NCBI GenBank assembly: GCA_934444365.1
Contig: CAKSCM010000007.1
Location: 1-64,000, forward strand
Length of the DNA stretch: 64,000 nucleotides
Origin: an uncultured Eubacteriales bacterium
Lineage (GTDB): Bacteria > Bacillota > Clostridia > Oscillospirales > Acutalibacteraceae
Direction: 5' to 3'
Shown: one piece after another, positions 24,380-32,885 of the stretch
Layout: every line of letters begins with the position of its first letter
Position numbering within the stretch: the stretch's first letter is position 1
Notes under the pieces: generated by a model
What the model saw: only the letters and a program-made list of their open reading frames with translations
Databases searched by the model: none
Told to the model about the DNA's origin: nothing
Made by a program: the position numbers and the translations under genes

Positions 24380-25580
24380 AATCAAAAAAGGAAAATTGCA
24401 TGGCAGTATAAGCGCTCCCCCTTCTAAAAGCTTTGCCCATCGGGCGCTTATATGCGCGGCGCTTTCAGACGGGATAAGCAAGATCGGCGGAATCAGCGAC
24501 AGCGACGACATAGCCGCTACCGAGAGATGTATAAAAGCCCTCGGCGCCGATATCAGCCGCAAGAACGACAATACCCTAATAATAACCGGCCGCGGTAAAA
24601 ACATTAACCCAAACGGCATTTATAACTGTCACGAAAGCGGCAGCACCTTGCGGTTTATGATGCCGGTATCGATCCTGAAAAAAGGCATAGCGACCCTTTA
24701 CGGCACAAAGCGACTTATTTCGCGCGGCGTTGGGGTGTACAATGAGCTTTTAGGCAAAAAAAATGTTGATATTTCGCTTTTTGAAGATAAAATAGAGATA
24801 AGCGGACTCCTCACAAGCGGAAGCTACAAAATGCCGGGCAACATAAGCAGTCAGTTTGCAACCGGCATGCTGCTTGCCCTGCCGCTTACCGGCTTTACAA
24901 GCACACTCGAAATTACTCCGCCGGTAGAAAGCCGTAAATACATTGATATAACAATCGATATTATGCGGCGTTTTTCGGCGTATGTCGAAGAAAAGTCAAA
25001 GAATCTGTTTACGGTTCATCCGATAGATTCTTACACTCCGACTAATGTGCAAATCGAGGGCGACTGGTCAAACGCCGCCTTTTTCCTTGCCTTAAAATCG
25101 CTTGGAAACGATGTTGAAGTAACCTCTTTGAATAAAAACAGCCTGCAAAGCGACAGGGTGTGCGAGGAGCTGTTTTCAAGGCTTGATGAGAAGGACGCGA
25201 CGATAGACGTTTCGGAATGTCCCGACCTCGCTCCTATCCTCTTTTCGGTAGCCGCCGCAAAGAACGGGGCGCTGTTTACCGGCATCAAACGCCTCGCCAT
25301 TAAGGAGAGCGATAGGGCTCACTGCATGGCCGAGGAGCTTTTAAAATTCGGCATAAAATGCAAGATTGATGATAATTCGCTTAAGGTACTGCCGGGAAAT
25401 ATCCGCCGGCCCGACACCGAGCTTTGCGGTCATAACGATCACAGGATAGTCATGTCGCTGAGCGTCCTTTCGACTATTACCGGCGGCACAATAACGGGAG
25501 CCGAAGCGATAAACAAAAGCTTCCCCGATTTTTTTGAAAGGCTTTGCACACTCGGTGCAAAGGTAGATATTTATGAATGA
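24369..25580 (+). CDS. aroA: 3-phosphoshikimate 1-carboxyvinyltransferase (EPSP synthase)
   Basis: 403 residues. EPSP synthase features: APPSKSFAHRALICAAL (Lys and Arg binding shikimate phosphate and PEP), NCHESGSTLRFM, SSQFATGMLLALPL, EGDWSNAAFF, KESDRAHCMAEEL and HNDHRIVMSLSVL. It adds enolpyruvate from PEP to shikimate 3-phosphate. The PEP-site segment here is ESGSTLRFMMP rather than the NAGTAxRP of the glyphosate-sensitive class I enzymes, so it belongs with the class II-like group. Overlaps tyrA by 8 bp. Confidence 0.93.
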   Translation: MRAEIKKGKLHGSISAPPSKSFAHRALICAALSDGISKIGGISDSDDIAATERCIKALGADISRKNDNTLIITGRGKNINPNGIYNCHESGSTLRFMMPVSILKKGIATLYGTKRLISRGVGVYNELLGKKNVDISLFEDKIEISGLLTSGSYKMPGNISSQFATGMLLALPLTGFTSTLEITPPVESRKYIDITIDIMRRFSAYVEEKSKNLFTVHPIDSYTPTNVQIEGDWSNAAFFLALKSLGNDVEVTSLNKNSLQSDRVCEELFSRLDEKDATIDVSECPDLAPILFSVAAAKNGALFTGIKRLAIKESDRAHCMAEELLKFGIKCKIDDNSLKVLPGNIRRPDTELCGHNDHRIVMSLSVLSTITGGTITGAEAINKSFPDFFERLCTLGAKVDIYE

Positions 25581-26478
25581 CAATAACCTTACCGTTTCTC
25601 TTTCCGACCCTGATTTTTCGATTCATGTCAGAAAAATACTCATAATAGGTCTCGGCCTTATGGGCGGCAGTATTGCCGAGGCACTGAGCCGTAAGGGCTG
25701 CAGCGTCGCCGCAATCGACCCAAACGAAGCTTCGATAAATACCGCCCTTGAAAACGGCTGGATAACCGAGGGTAAAACGTCGCCGGATGAAGAGTTTTTA
25801 TCGGAATTCGACCTTGTCATATTTGCCGTATATCCCCATGCGATGATAAACTGGCTAAAGCTCTACGGAAAGCACCTTAGAAAAGATACCGTCATAACCG
25901 ACGTCACCGGAGTAAAATGCCCGTATGTTTACGAGGCGCAAGATATTCTCGGCGACGCGCCGGAATTCATATCGGCCCACCCGATGGCCGGACGGGAATC
26001 GCAGGGAATCGCGTTTGCAAGCGGAGATATTTTTAAAGGGGCAAATTATATAATAACCCCGACACTCCGCAATTCCGACAAGGCGATATCGGTCTGCAAT
26101 GAGCTCGGACGGCTTATCGGCTGTAAAAAAATAAGCAGGGTAACGCCCGAATATCACGACGAAATGATAGGCTTTTTATCCCAGCTTACCCACTGCATCG
26201 CCGTCGCCCTTATGACCTGCCGTGACACCGAAAATATGGCGGCATTTTCGGGTGATTCGTTCAGAGAGCTCACCCGTATAGCAAAAATAAATCCCGATAT
26301 GTGGAGCGAGCTGTTTATAGCAAACAAAAAGGCGCTTATATCGGAAATCGAGCAATTCGAAAACCAGTTGACCGTAATTAAAAACGCCGTTTGCGATGAT
26401 GACATCAATACACTTAAAAGTATAATGAGCCTTTCGACAAAACGCCGGCAGTCTTTTGACCGGGAATCCGAAAGGTAA
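25573..26478 (+). CDS. tyrA: prephenate dehydrogenase
   Basis: 301 residues. NAD-binding IIGLGLMGGSIAEALSRKG near residue 20, DVTGVKCPYVYEA, SAHPMAGRESQGIAFA (catalytic His), and the helical C-terminal region with LSQLTHCIAVALM and DMWSELFIANK. It oxidatively decarboxylates prephenate to 4-hydroxyphenylpyruvate for tyrosine. No ACT domain follows, so no feedback domain is visible in this chain. It completes the tyrosine branch beside pheA. The start lies within the end of aroA. Confidence 0.92.
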   Translation: MNDNNLTVSLSDPDFSIHVRKILIIGLGLMGGSIAEALSRKGCSVAAIDPNEASINTALENGWITEGKTSPDEEFLSEFDLVIFAVYPHAMINWLKLYGKHLRKDTVITDVTGVKCPYVYEAQDILGDAPEFISAHPMAGRESQGIAFASGDIFKGANYIITPTLRNSDKAISVCNELGRLIGCKKISRVTPEYHDEMIGFLSQLTHCIAVALMTCRDTENMAAFSGDSFRELTRIAKINPDMWSELFIANKKALISEIEQFENQLTVIKNAVCDDDINTLKSIMSLSTKRRQSFDRESER

Positions 26479-26612
26479 AGCATCCACTGCATTTCGTTTA
26501 ATGATAATAAAAAACAAATCAGCAATATTTACGATATTTTTGATAAATCGGCGTAGGATACATTTATTAAAAAACATCTGATAATCCGCGCCCGCTTAAA
26601 GGAGAAAAATTC

Positions 26613-27641
26613 ATGAATATGAAATTCAACAAAAAGCTGCCTCTTCCTCAGGAGGTTATAAATATGTATCCTCTATCCCCCGCGGCTAAAGCAAAAAAAG
26701 CTGAAAACGACAAGGCCGTGCGCGACGTTTTCGAGGGTAAGGATGACCGGCTGATGCTGATTATAGGACCTTGCTCGGCCGACCGGGAGGATGCGGTGCT
26801 CGACTATATAACAAGGCTGTCTCTATTAAACGAGAAGGTAAAGGACAAGCTTTTGCTTATTCCGCGCATATACACCAATAAGCCGCGCACCACCGGCGCC
26901 GGTTATAAAGGAATGCTTCATCAGTGCGATCCGCACGGACGGCCGGATATGCTCAAGGGCCTGCTCGCCATAAGACGGCTGCACGTAAAGGTCATTGATG
27001 AGACCGGAATGTCGGGTGCCGACGAAATGCTCTACCCCGAAAATCACCGCTATTTAAACGATGTGCTTTCCTACGTTGCGATAGGGGCAAGATCGGTCGA
27101 GAATCAGCAGCATCGCCTTACCGCGAGCGGACTTGATCTGCCGGTCGGCATGAAAAACCCCACAAGCGGCGATCTTTCGGTCATGGTCAATGCCATAACC
27201 GCCGCACAAAGCGCCCATACCTTCGATTACGGCGGATGGGAGGTCACAAGCAAGGGCAATCCCTTCGCCCACGCCGTACTTCGCGGCTCGGTCGATAAAA
27301 ACGGACGCACCTATCCTAACTATCACTACGAGGATCTAAGCACCCTTTGCGAAATATACAGCAAGCATGAGCTGTCAAATCCGGCCGTTATAATAGATAC
27401 CAACCATTCGAATTCCGGAAAGCATTTCGAACAACAACCCCGTATCGCCAAGGAAATACTCCACTCCACCCGTTGCTCAAAGGATATTTTCGGAATTGTA
27501 AAGGGACTTATGATAGAGTCATACCTCGAGGACGGCTGCCAGAGTATAAGCGAAAACACCTACGGCCGTTCAATAACCGACCCCTGCCTCGGCTGGGAGA
27601 AGACCGAACGTCTGATATACGATATCGCCGAGCTGAGATAA
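26613..27641 (+). CDS. 3-deoxy-7-phosphoheptulonate synthase (class I, AroFGH-type)
   Basis: 342 residues, AAAGGAG before ATG. Class I alpha motifs: LIIGPCSADREDAVLDY, RIYTNKPRTTGAGYKG, GARSVENQQHRLTASGLD, GMKNPTSGDL, RGSVDKNGRTYPNYHY and VIIDTNHSNSGK. It condenses PEP and erythrose 4-phosphate, the first committed step. It is last in the operon although first in the pathway, 134 bp after tyrA; a separate promoter there is not obvious. No extra regulatory domain is fused, but allosteric control by Phe or Tyr is typical for this subclass. Among aroF, aroG and aroH the isozyme letter cannot be chosen. Confidence 0.92.
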   Translation: MNMKFNKKLPLPQEVINMYPLSPAAKAKKAENDKAVRDVFEGKDDRLMLIIGPCSADREDAVLDYITRLSLLNEKVKDKLLLIPRIYTNKPRTTGAGYKGMLHQCDPHGRPDMLKGLLAIRRLHVKVIDETGMSGADEMLYPENHRYLNDVLSYVAIGARSVENQQHRLTASGLDLPVGMKNPTSGDLSVMVNAITAAQSAHTFDYGGWEVTSKGNPFAHAVLRGSVDKNGRTYPNYHYEDLSTLCEIYSKHELSNPAVIIDTNHSNSGKHFEQQPRIAKEILHSTRCSKDIFGIVKGLMIESYLEDGCQSISENTYGRSITDPCLGWEKTERLIYDIAELR

Positions 27642-27698
27642 CTTATTTCCGCCGCTTTTGTCCGGCAGCAAGACTATCGTAAACAAATTTTAAAAAAT

Positions 27699-27770
27699 AA
27701 AACGACCCTTTTGTCCTTTTAAAGGCAGAAAAAACATTCTGTCCGTCAAAGGCTCAAGGGTCGTTTTTTA
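27699..27770 (+). terminator. terminator of the aro operon
   Basis: AAAACGACCCTT (27699-27710) pairs with AAGGGTCGTTTT (27756-27767), followed by further T. The 45-nt loop holds a small second hairpin. Confidence 0.75.
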
Positions 27771-27885
27771 CTATGCTTATTTCGTGTCTATCGTTTCAAA
27801 ACATCACATGACATAAGGTAATCGTATCTATACGGTTTTTAAAATACCGTCCGATAACACAAGGACCATTGCGTATCCTTATACT

Positions 27886-30246
27886 CTACCAGAGCAAAAC
27901 ATTGTTATACATATTAAGACGGTTCGAATAATCATCCGACAACCGTATTCCGTAAGACGGGGCCGACGCATCGACGCTGTCGTTTTTAAAATACCAACCG
28001 TAATAAATATCGGTCTGTATTCTGAACATATCAATTCCGCATAAAATACTCGTATTGCAGTCGCTCAAATCCGACATATCGGCGCTTATCATAAAGTATC
28101 TCGAAACGCCGACGACCCTGTTCCCCTTAAAAAAGCAGGCTCTTACATAACGGTCATGTATAAGGGTCAGATAGGCGTTTTCGCCGCCTTCAAGGGCAAT
28201 GGCATTGCTCACGGTTCCGATAAGGCGTAATCTGCCGCCTAAGCAGCGGAAAATATACGCACCGCTGAATGAAATGCAGCCGTTCTCGTCGGTAAGAACA
28301 AGCGGCACCGAAAACTTCGTTTTGTCGGCACTTAAAGATATTTCGGTTCTCGTTGCGGCAGACGATGAAACGGCCGGGCAAAAGCTCCCGGTACTGCCGA
28401 GCGTATAGCTACCGACCACCCTCGGTGAAAGCGGATTTGAATTATCGTAAAGATTTATCTCAACACATCCGGTATTCCCGTCGGACGAATCATACCTATT
28501 CGCCACACCGATAAAATATCTGCCGTCAACGTCATAGGCAAGATTTGTAAGATTTATACCGCTCATTTTGCCGACAACCTTGGCCGAAGAACCCGACGTC
28601 GCCTTTACGACAACCGGAAGCGAGTCCCTTGAGGGCAGAACATATACATAATCCGAGAAAAATGAAATTTTATAATATCCCGTATCGGAGCAAACTTCCC
28701 TGACGCATGAAAGCTGCCTCAGTTCCTTTGAAAAGACATAAACATCGGCGCCGTTTGACGTTCCCGTCACCGCAACACGGCAACAATCGCGGTAGATGTC
28801 AATGTCGGATGTGCTCTTTATTGCGCCCGACACAACCGCCGACGACTTAAGCACTATTCCCGACGAAACGGACACATAAACAATATCGGTCTTTTTACCG
28901 TATCCCGACTGCCGTACTCCGGCAATGTATACTCCGCTGTCCGATGTCTTAATGCAACGTCCGCTGTCTAAAATCGCACAGGTGTCGGCATTTTTGGACA
29001 TATCCCTCATATTAACGGTCGATATTACAACATAGTTAGTACTAAGCTCATTGCTGCGTATTATTATGTTTGAGGGCGCAACAAGCTTACGGGTTCTGGT
29101 AGAGTAATTGGAATCAACGGTGGCAGGAATAAAGTTTTTATAAAGCCGGGAATTGAAACCGCTAATTTCGCCGGCAGCACGGTTGGTTATAAGACAGACC
29201 TGTCCGCCGCTTAAAAATGCCGAATAAAGGTAACCCTCCTGCATAAATGTGCGCACCTTTTTCGGCTCGCGACGGCTTGTAACATCAAAAAACGCAGCAA
29301 AGGTGCAAGGCGCATTCGAAACATTGTCACCGTAAATCACGACAAGTGTGTTTCCGTAGATAAGAAGCTTATAATAATCGGCACTGCCAATTTCGTTTTC
29401 AAGTGATATAGTCGACCTTAAAGCCGGAGAAAGTGCGGTATAATCCGATATCGTAATTATTCCGTCCTCCGAAAGGGAATAAACATACCCGTCATCCGAA
29501 ACGCTGTTTCCGCCGAAACGGGAATCGTCGGTATAATTAAAGGAAACGGCCGAAAAGCTCTGCTGTTTTGCGTTCGGAGACGAATAAAGACGGTCGGCCG
29601 ACTGAGCATAACCAGAGGAATGCTCTTTTATATAATTCAGACGTTCGATAACCGCACTGTAATCACCAGCCGATGTAGAATAAACCGTACGTTCATGGTC
29701 AAGGTATTTGACATTACCGGGAAGCGGATAAACAAACAGCGGCGGCTCTGCAACCGAAGTACTGTCAGAGCCCGAGGAGACATCATCATAATTCGAACCT
29801 GACGAAGCATCGCTGCTTTCCATGGCTGAAATATCATTTCCGCTCACCCATGAAACGGAATCTTCGCTTGTGCTTACACGGTTTATTTCGCTTTCGGGAG
29901 CACTTACATTTGACACACTGCCGGTGTTTGAGCTTACATCATACGGTAAATCATTGATATTTATACCGTCTTTTTTGCCGAGCGACACCGCCAGCACCGA
30001 CAAAACCACCGCCGCACAGGCGGCTGAGGCAACTATCTTACGTACGGTATTGCGATTAAGCCCGATAATGGGCTTCACGTTGCTCCTATCATCGGTCTTC
30101 TCCGATAAGACAAGCGCTTTTATGTTCTCCGGCGAAAGCGAATCGGGAACCTGTACAAAGGACTCAAACGGTTCGACTATTTTTTTAATGACACTTAAAT
30201 CACGCTCATCCTCAGGCCTTAGCCTGTTTTTGTCCCGGTAATTCAC
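27886..30246 (-). CDS. membrane-anchored beta-propeller protein, partner of ECF sigma factor
   Basis: 786 residues from GTG 30246, which has AAGGAGG 9 nt upstream; a longer ORF would run back through the sigma gene without a ribosome site. The N-terminal ~65 residues are charged and cytoplasmic, followed by one transmembrane helix (IVASAACAAVVLSVLAVS), a Ser/Asp-rich linker of ~80 residues, and a ~570-residue beta-rich extracellular part with propeller-like blades (for example DDGYVYSLSEDGIITISDY). It resembles the beta-propeller domain proteins encoded after ECF sigma genes in Clostridia. The start lies 35 bp inside the sigma gene. I infer that the cytoplasmic part holds the sigma factor and the propeller senses envelope state. 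Confidence 0.65.
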   Translation of the reverse strand: MNYRDKNRLRPEDERDLSVIKKIVEPFESFVQVPDSLSPENIKALVLSEKTDDRSNVKPIIGLNRNTVRKIVASAACAAVVLSVLAVSLGKKDGININDLPYDVSSNTGSVSNVSAPESEINRVSTSEDSVSWVSGNDISAMESSDASSGSNYDDVSSGSDSTSVAEPPLFVYPLPGNVKYLDHERTVYSTSAGDYSAVIERLNYIKEHSSGYAQSADRLYSSPNAKQQSFSAVSFNYTDDSRFGGNSVSDDGYVYSLSEDGIITISDYTALSPALRSTISLENEIGSADYYKLLIYGNTLVVIYGDNVSNAPCTFAAFFDVTSRREPKKVRTFMQEGYLYSAFLSGGQVCLITNRAAGEISGFNSRLYKNFIPATVDSNYSTRTRKLVAPSNIIIRSNELSTNYVVISTVNMRDMSKNADTCAILDSGRCIKTSDSGVYIAGVRQSGYGKKTDIVYVSVSSGIVLKSSAVVSGAIKSTSDIDIYRDCCRVAVTGTSNGADVYVFSKELRQLSCVREVCSDTGYYKISFFSDYVYVLPSRDSLPVVVKATSGSSAKVVGKMSGINLTNLAYDVDGRYFIGVANRYDSSDGNTGCVEINLYDNSNPLSPRVVGSYTLGSTGSFCPAVSSSAATRTEISLSADKTKFSVPLVLTDENGCISFSGAYIFRCLGGRLRLIGTVSNAIALEGGENAYLTLIHDRYVRACFFKGNRVVGVSRYFMISADMSDLSDCNTSILCGIDMFRIQTDIYYGWYFKNDSVDASAPSYGIRLSDDYSNRLNMYNNVLLW

Positions 30247-30844
30247 CGTTTCGTCCCTCCTTACTGTCATTTTCCTCATACTCACTATATAAGTGCCCGA
30301 CTGGGCTGTTTTTTGTTGCACCTGAAAGTGCTTTTTTAAGGTATTTAAGCGATCTTGTTATTCTTGAACGCACCGTAGTGGGCGGAATCCCGAGAATTTG
30401 TGCAATTTGATCGCTTTGCATATCCCCTATTATCGAAAGAAGCATAACATCGCGGTTACTTTTTGAAAGGGAGGACAAAGCACTCATCACCGCGTTTACA
30501 TCCTCGAATTCGCTCAGCCGATCGCCTTTGGCTTCGAGCTCATATTCTACATCGGATATGTCGACGGTGTTTCTCGCCCTTACCTTATCCGACAGCTTCG
30601 ATTTGCACCTTCTTACCAGAATGACGAAGATCCAGCTTTTAAACGCGGATAAATCCTTTAATTTTTCCATACCCTTAAACGCCTCGACAGCGGTATCCTG
30701 TACCGCGTCTTCGGCGTCCTCCCTGTTGCCGAGATAACCGAGAGCAAAACGATAAAGCTCCTTATAAACACCCGAATAAAGCTCGGTAAAAAGCTCCGCC
30801 CGCCCGTCGTTGTCCCGGCCGTTTTCAGTGTATGGTTTAGTCAT
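30212..30844 (-). CDS. ECF-type RNA polymerase sigma factor
   Basis: 210 residues from ATG 30844 with GGAGG 5 nt upstream; an in-frame start 10 codons earlier lacks a site. Sigma region 2 is ELYRFALGYLGNREDAEDAV to about residue 70 (DAEDAVQDTAVEAF). Region 4 is SALSSLSKSNRDVMLLSIIG and the HTH SDQIAQILGIPPTTVRSRI. The long linker and Lys-rich tail are variable. It directs core polymerase to its regulon. The downstream beta-propeller membrane protein overlaps by 35 bp, the usual sigma/anti-sigma arrangement. No cognate promoter sequence could be derived. Confidence 0.85.
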   Translation of the reverse strand: MTKPYTENGRDNDGRAELFTELYSGVYKELYRFALGYLGNREDAEDAVQDTAVEAFKGMEKLKDLSAFKSWIFVILVRRCKSKLSDKVRARNTVDISDVEYELEAKGDRLSEFEDVNAVMSALSSLSKSNRDVMLLSIIGDMQSDQIAQILGIPPTTVRSRITRSLKYLKKALSGATKNSPVGHLYSEYEENDSKEGRNGELPGQKQAKA

Positions 30845-30983
30845 AACGGCCTCCGTCGGGGATAAAAAACCCATATTACTGCCGGAATCAGCTGTGCTGC
30901 AATCCTGTTATACCTTTAAATAAAATTAAAGCGAAAACCGATTATCGTGTTTTAAAAACCTATGTAGTATAAAGCTATCATCA

Positions 30984-31370
30984 TTACTCCCGCGAGGCCT
31001 TAAAAAGCTCCGATAAACGCTGTTTTTCGCCCTTTAAATACAAAAACCCGAAAAGAGCCTCAAGCCCTGTCGCTGCCCTGTAATCGGCCACATCGGCATT
31101 TTTGGGAGTATGGGACGGGTGCGCGTTTCGCCCCCTTTTATATACCGAGAGTTCACTCTCCGTAAGCAGCGGCAAAATCCGCTTTGCGGCCGCTGCCTGT
31201 GCGCTCGCCTTGACCATTTTAACACTAAGCGAGTGCAGCTTGCCTGCCGGCTGATTTGCCGTGCAGACCACACTTTCCCTTACCATAAGCTCAAATACTG
31301 CATCGCCGACAAATGCAAGGGTCAAGGGGCTTAAAACCCTCGGATCGCATTCCTTATCAATAAATCTCAT
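30984..31370 (-). CDS. mrnC: Mini-ribonuclease III
   Basis: 128 residues from ATG 31370, the start closest to the conserved core; an in-frame extension would run into obg. It is an RNase III catalytic domain without a dsRNA-binding domain: LTLAFVGDAVFELMVR (signature with catalytic Asp), KRGRNAHPSHTPKNADVADY and ATGLEALFGFLYLKG (Glu of the second acidic cluster). In Bacillus this enzyme matures 23S rRNA ends. It follows obg by 19 bp on the same strand; the ribosome site is weak (GGGCGG). Confidence 0.88.
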   Translation of the reverse strand: MRFIDKECDPRVLSPLTLAFVGDAVFELMVRESVVCTANQPAGKLHSLSVKMVKASAQAAAAKRILPLLTESELSVYKRGRNAHPSHTPKNADVADYRAATGLEALFGFLYLKGEKQRLSELFKASRE

Positions 31371-31389
31371 TCTTACAAACCGCCCGTCA

Positions 31390-32655
31390 TCAGTTGACAA
31401 AATCAAACTCCATACCGCAGACATTTACGGTATCGCCCTCGTTTACGCCGGCATCTTTAAGCGCCTCAATTATACCGCTTGATATAAGAACGCGCTGGAA
31501 ATATTGCAGCGACTCATAATCCTCGGGATCGACCGACGACATAATTTTCGGCAGCCAGGGTGCGTCAACGGTATAGACCCCGTCAATCACCTCAAGGTTA
31601 AAACCGCTTGCGGTAAATGTTGCTTCGTCGCCCGTTATTTCAGGCTCGTACTTTTTGACCGGCGGCAATTCCGAAAGCAGCTGAGCAGCACGTTTTATAA
31701 GCTCGCTTGTCCCCTGAGCCGTCGCCGCCGATATCTCGAGCACCTCGACCGAGCGTTCCTTCATATAAGCCTTAAAACGCTCTATATCCTCTTTTTCGGC
31801 AATATCGCATTTATTGGCCGCCACAATCTGGGGCAACAGGGATAATTCCTCGCTGAAAAGCTTTAACTCGCGGTTAAGGGTGTTGTAATCCTCAATCGGA
31901 TCCCTGCCCTCGCTGCCCGAAACATCAACAACATGTATAAGCATTCTGCAACGCTCAACATGCCGTAAAAACTGATGTCCGAGGCCTATTCCCTCGGCCG
32001 CACCCTCAATAATACCCGGAATATCGGCCATGACAAATGAGGTCCCTTTTTCTATGCTGACAACCCCGAGGGTCGGCTCTAAGGTGGTAAAATGATAATT
32101 TGCAATCTTCGGGCGCGCCTGCGATACGACCGATATAAGGGTCGATTTCCCGACATTCGGAAAGCCTATAAGCCCCACATCGGCCAAAAGCTTTAACTCC
32201 AGCGTAACGTCAAGCTCCTGCCCCGGTGTTCCGCTCTTTGCAAAGCGCGGAGCCTGTCTTGTCGGGGTGGCAAAATGGCTGTTTCCCCATCCGCCGCGAC
32301 CGCCCTTGGCCACCAGTTTGGGCTCGAAATCCGAAACGTCGGCTATTACCTTTCCGGTCTCGGCATGCTTTACAAGGGTTCCGAGCGGCACCTTGATTAT
32401 AAGGTCGGGAGCGTTTTTGCCGAAGCATTTTTTGCCTGAACCCGGCTCGCCGCTTTGCGCTATGAATTTCCGTTTAAAACGGAAATCGGCAAGGGTGGAA
32501 AGATTGGTGTCGGCCGCAAAATAAACGTCGCCGCCTTTGCCGCCGTCGCCGCCGTCGGGTCCTCCTGCCGCAACGTATTTTTCCCTTCTGAACGAAACGG
32601 CTCCGTTGCCGCCGTCTCCGGCCTTGATTTTGATTTTTACAACATCAACAAACAT
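31390..32655 (-). CDS. obg: GTPase Obg
   Basis: 421 residues; AAAGGA before ATG. Three domains: the glycine-rich Obg fold (residues 1-155, VDVVKIKIKAGDGGNGAVSF), the G domain with P-loop GFPNVGKST, switch DIPGIIEGAAEGIGLG and NKCD, and a C-terminal OCT domain (~345-421). It is an essential GTPase of 50S subunit assembly and stress signalling. The gene neighbourhood with mrnC points to ribosome maturation. All nucleotide-binding motifs are intact. Confidence 0.95.
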   Translation of the reverse strand: MFVDVVKIKIKAGDGGNGAVSFRREKYVAAGGPDGGDGGKGGDVYFAADTNLSTLADFRFKRKFIAQSGEPGSGKKCFGKNAPDLIIKVPLGTLVKHAETGKVIADVSDFEPKLVAKGGRGGWGNSHFATPTRQAPRFAKSGTPGQELDVTLELKLLADVGLIGFPNVGKSTLISVVSQARPKIANYHFTTLEPTLGVVSIEKGTSFVMADIPGIIEGAAEGIGLGHQFLRHVERCRMLIHVVDVSGSEGRDPIEDYNTLNRELKLFSEELSLLPQIVAANKCDIAEKEDIERFKAYMKERSVEVLEISAATAQGTSELIKRAAQLLSELPPVKKYEPEITGDEATFTASGFNLEVIDGVYTVDAPWLPKIMSSVDPEDYESLQYFQRVLISSGIIEALKDAGVNEGDTVNVCGMEFDFVN

Positions 32656-32885
32656 AGATTTTTCCTTTACTTAAAACGTTAAAATTCCAATAATTTAAAA
32701 GTTTACGGTATTTTATAATATTCGCATAGCTAATCGGTCCGGATAGTATCGCATCGACCTGATCGCCCGGCACAATACAGCGCCTAATGCATAATATAGC
32801 ATAGAATAGTCCGGTCAGTCCGGTCAATAACAAGGCTTAAATCTCCCGAATATGAAGATCGCTTTCCGCAAAAAACACTCAAAAA

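Noticed and set aside
26479..26612. Separate promoter for the DAHP synthase gene
   Set aside because: No -35/-10 pair with acceptable spacing could be found in the 134-bp gap.
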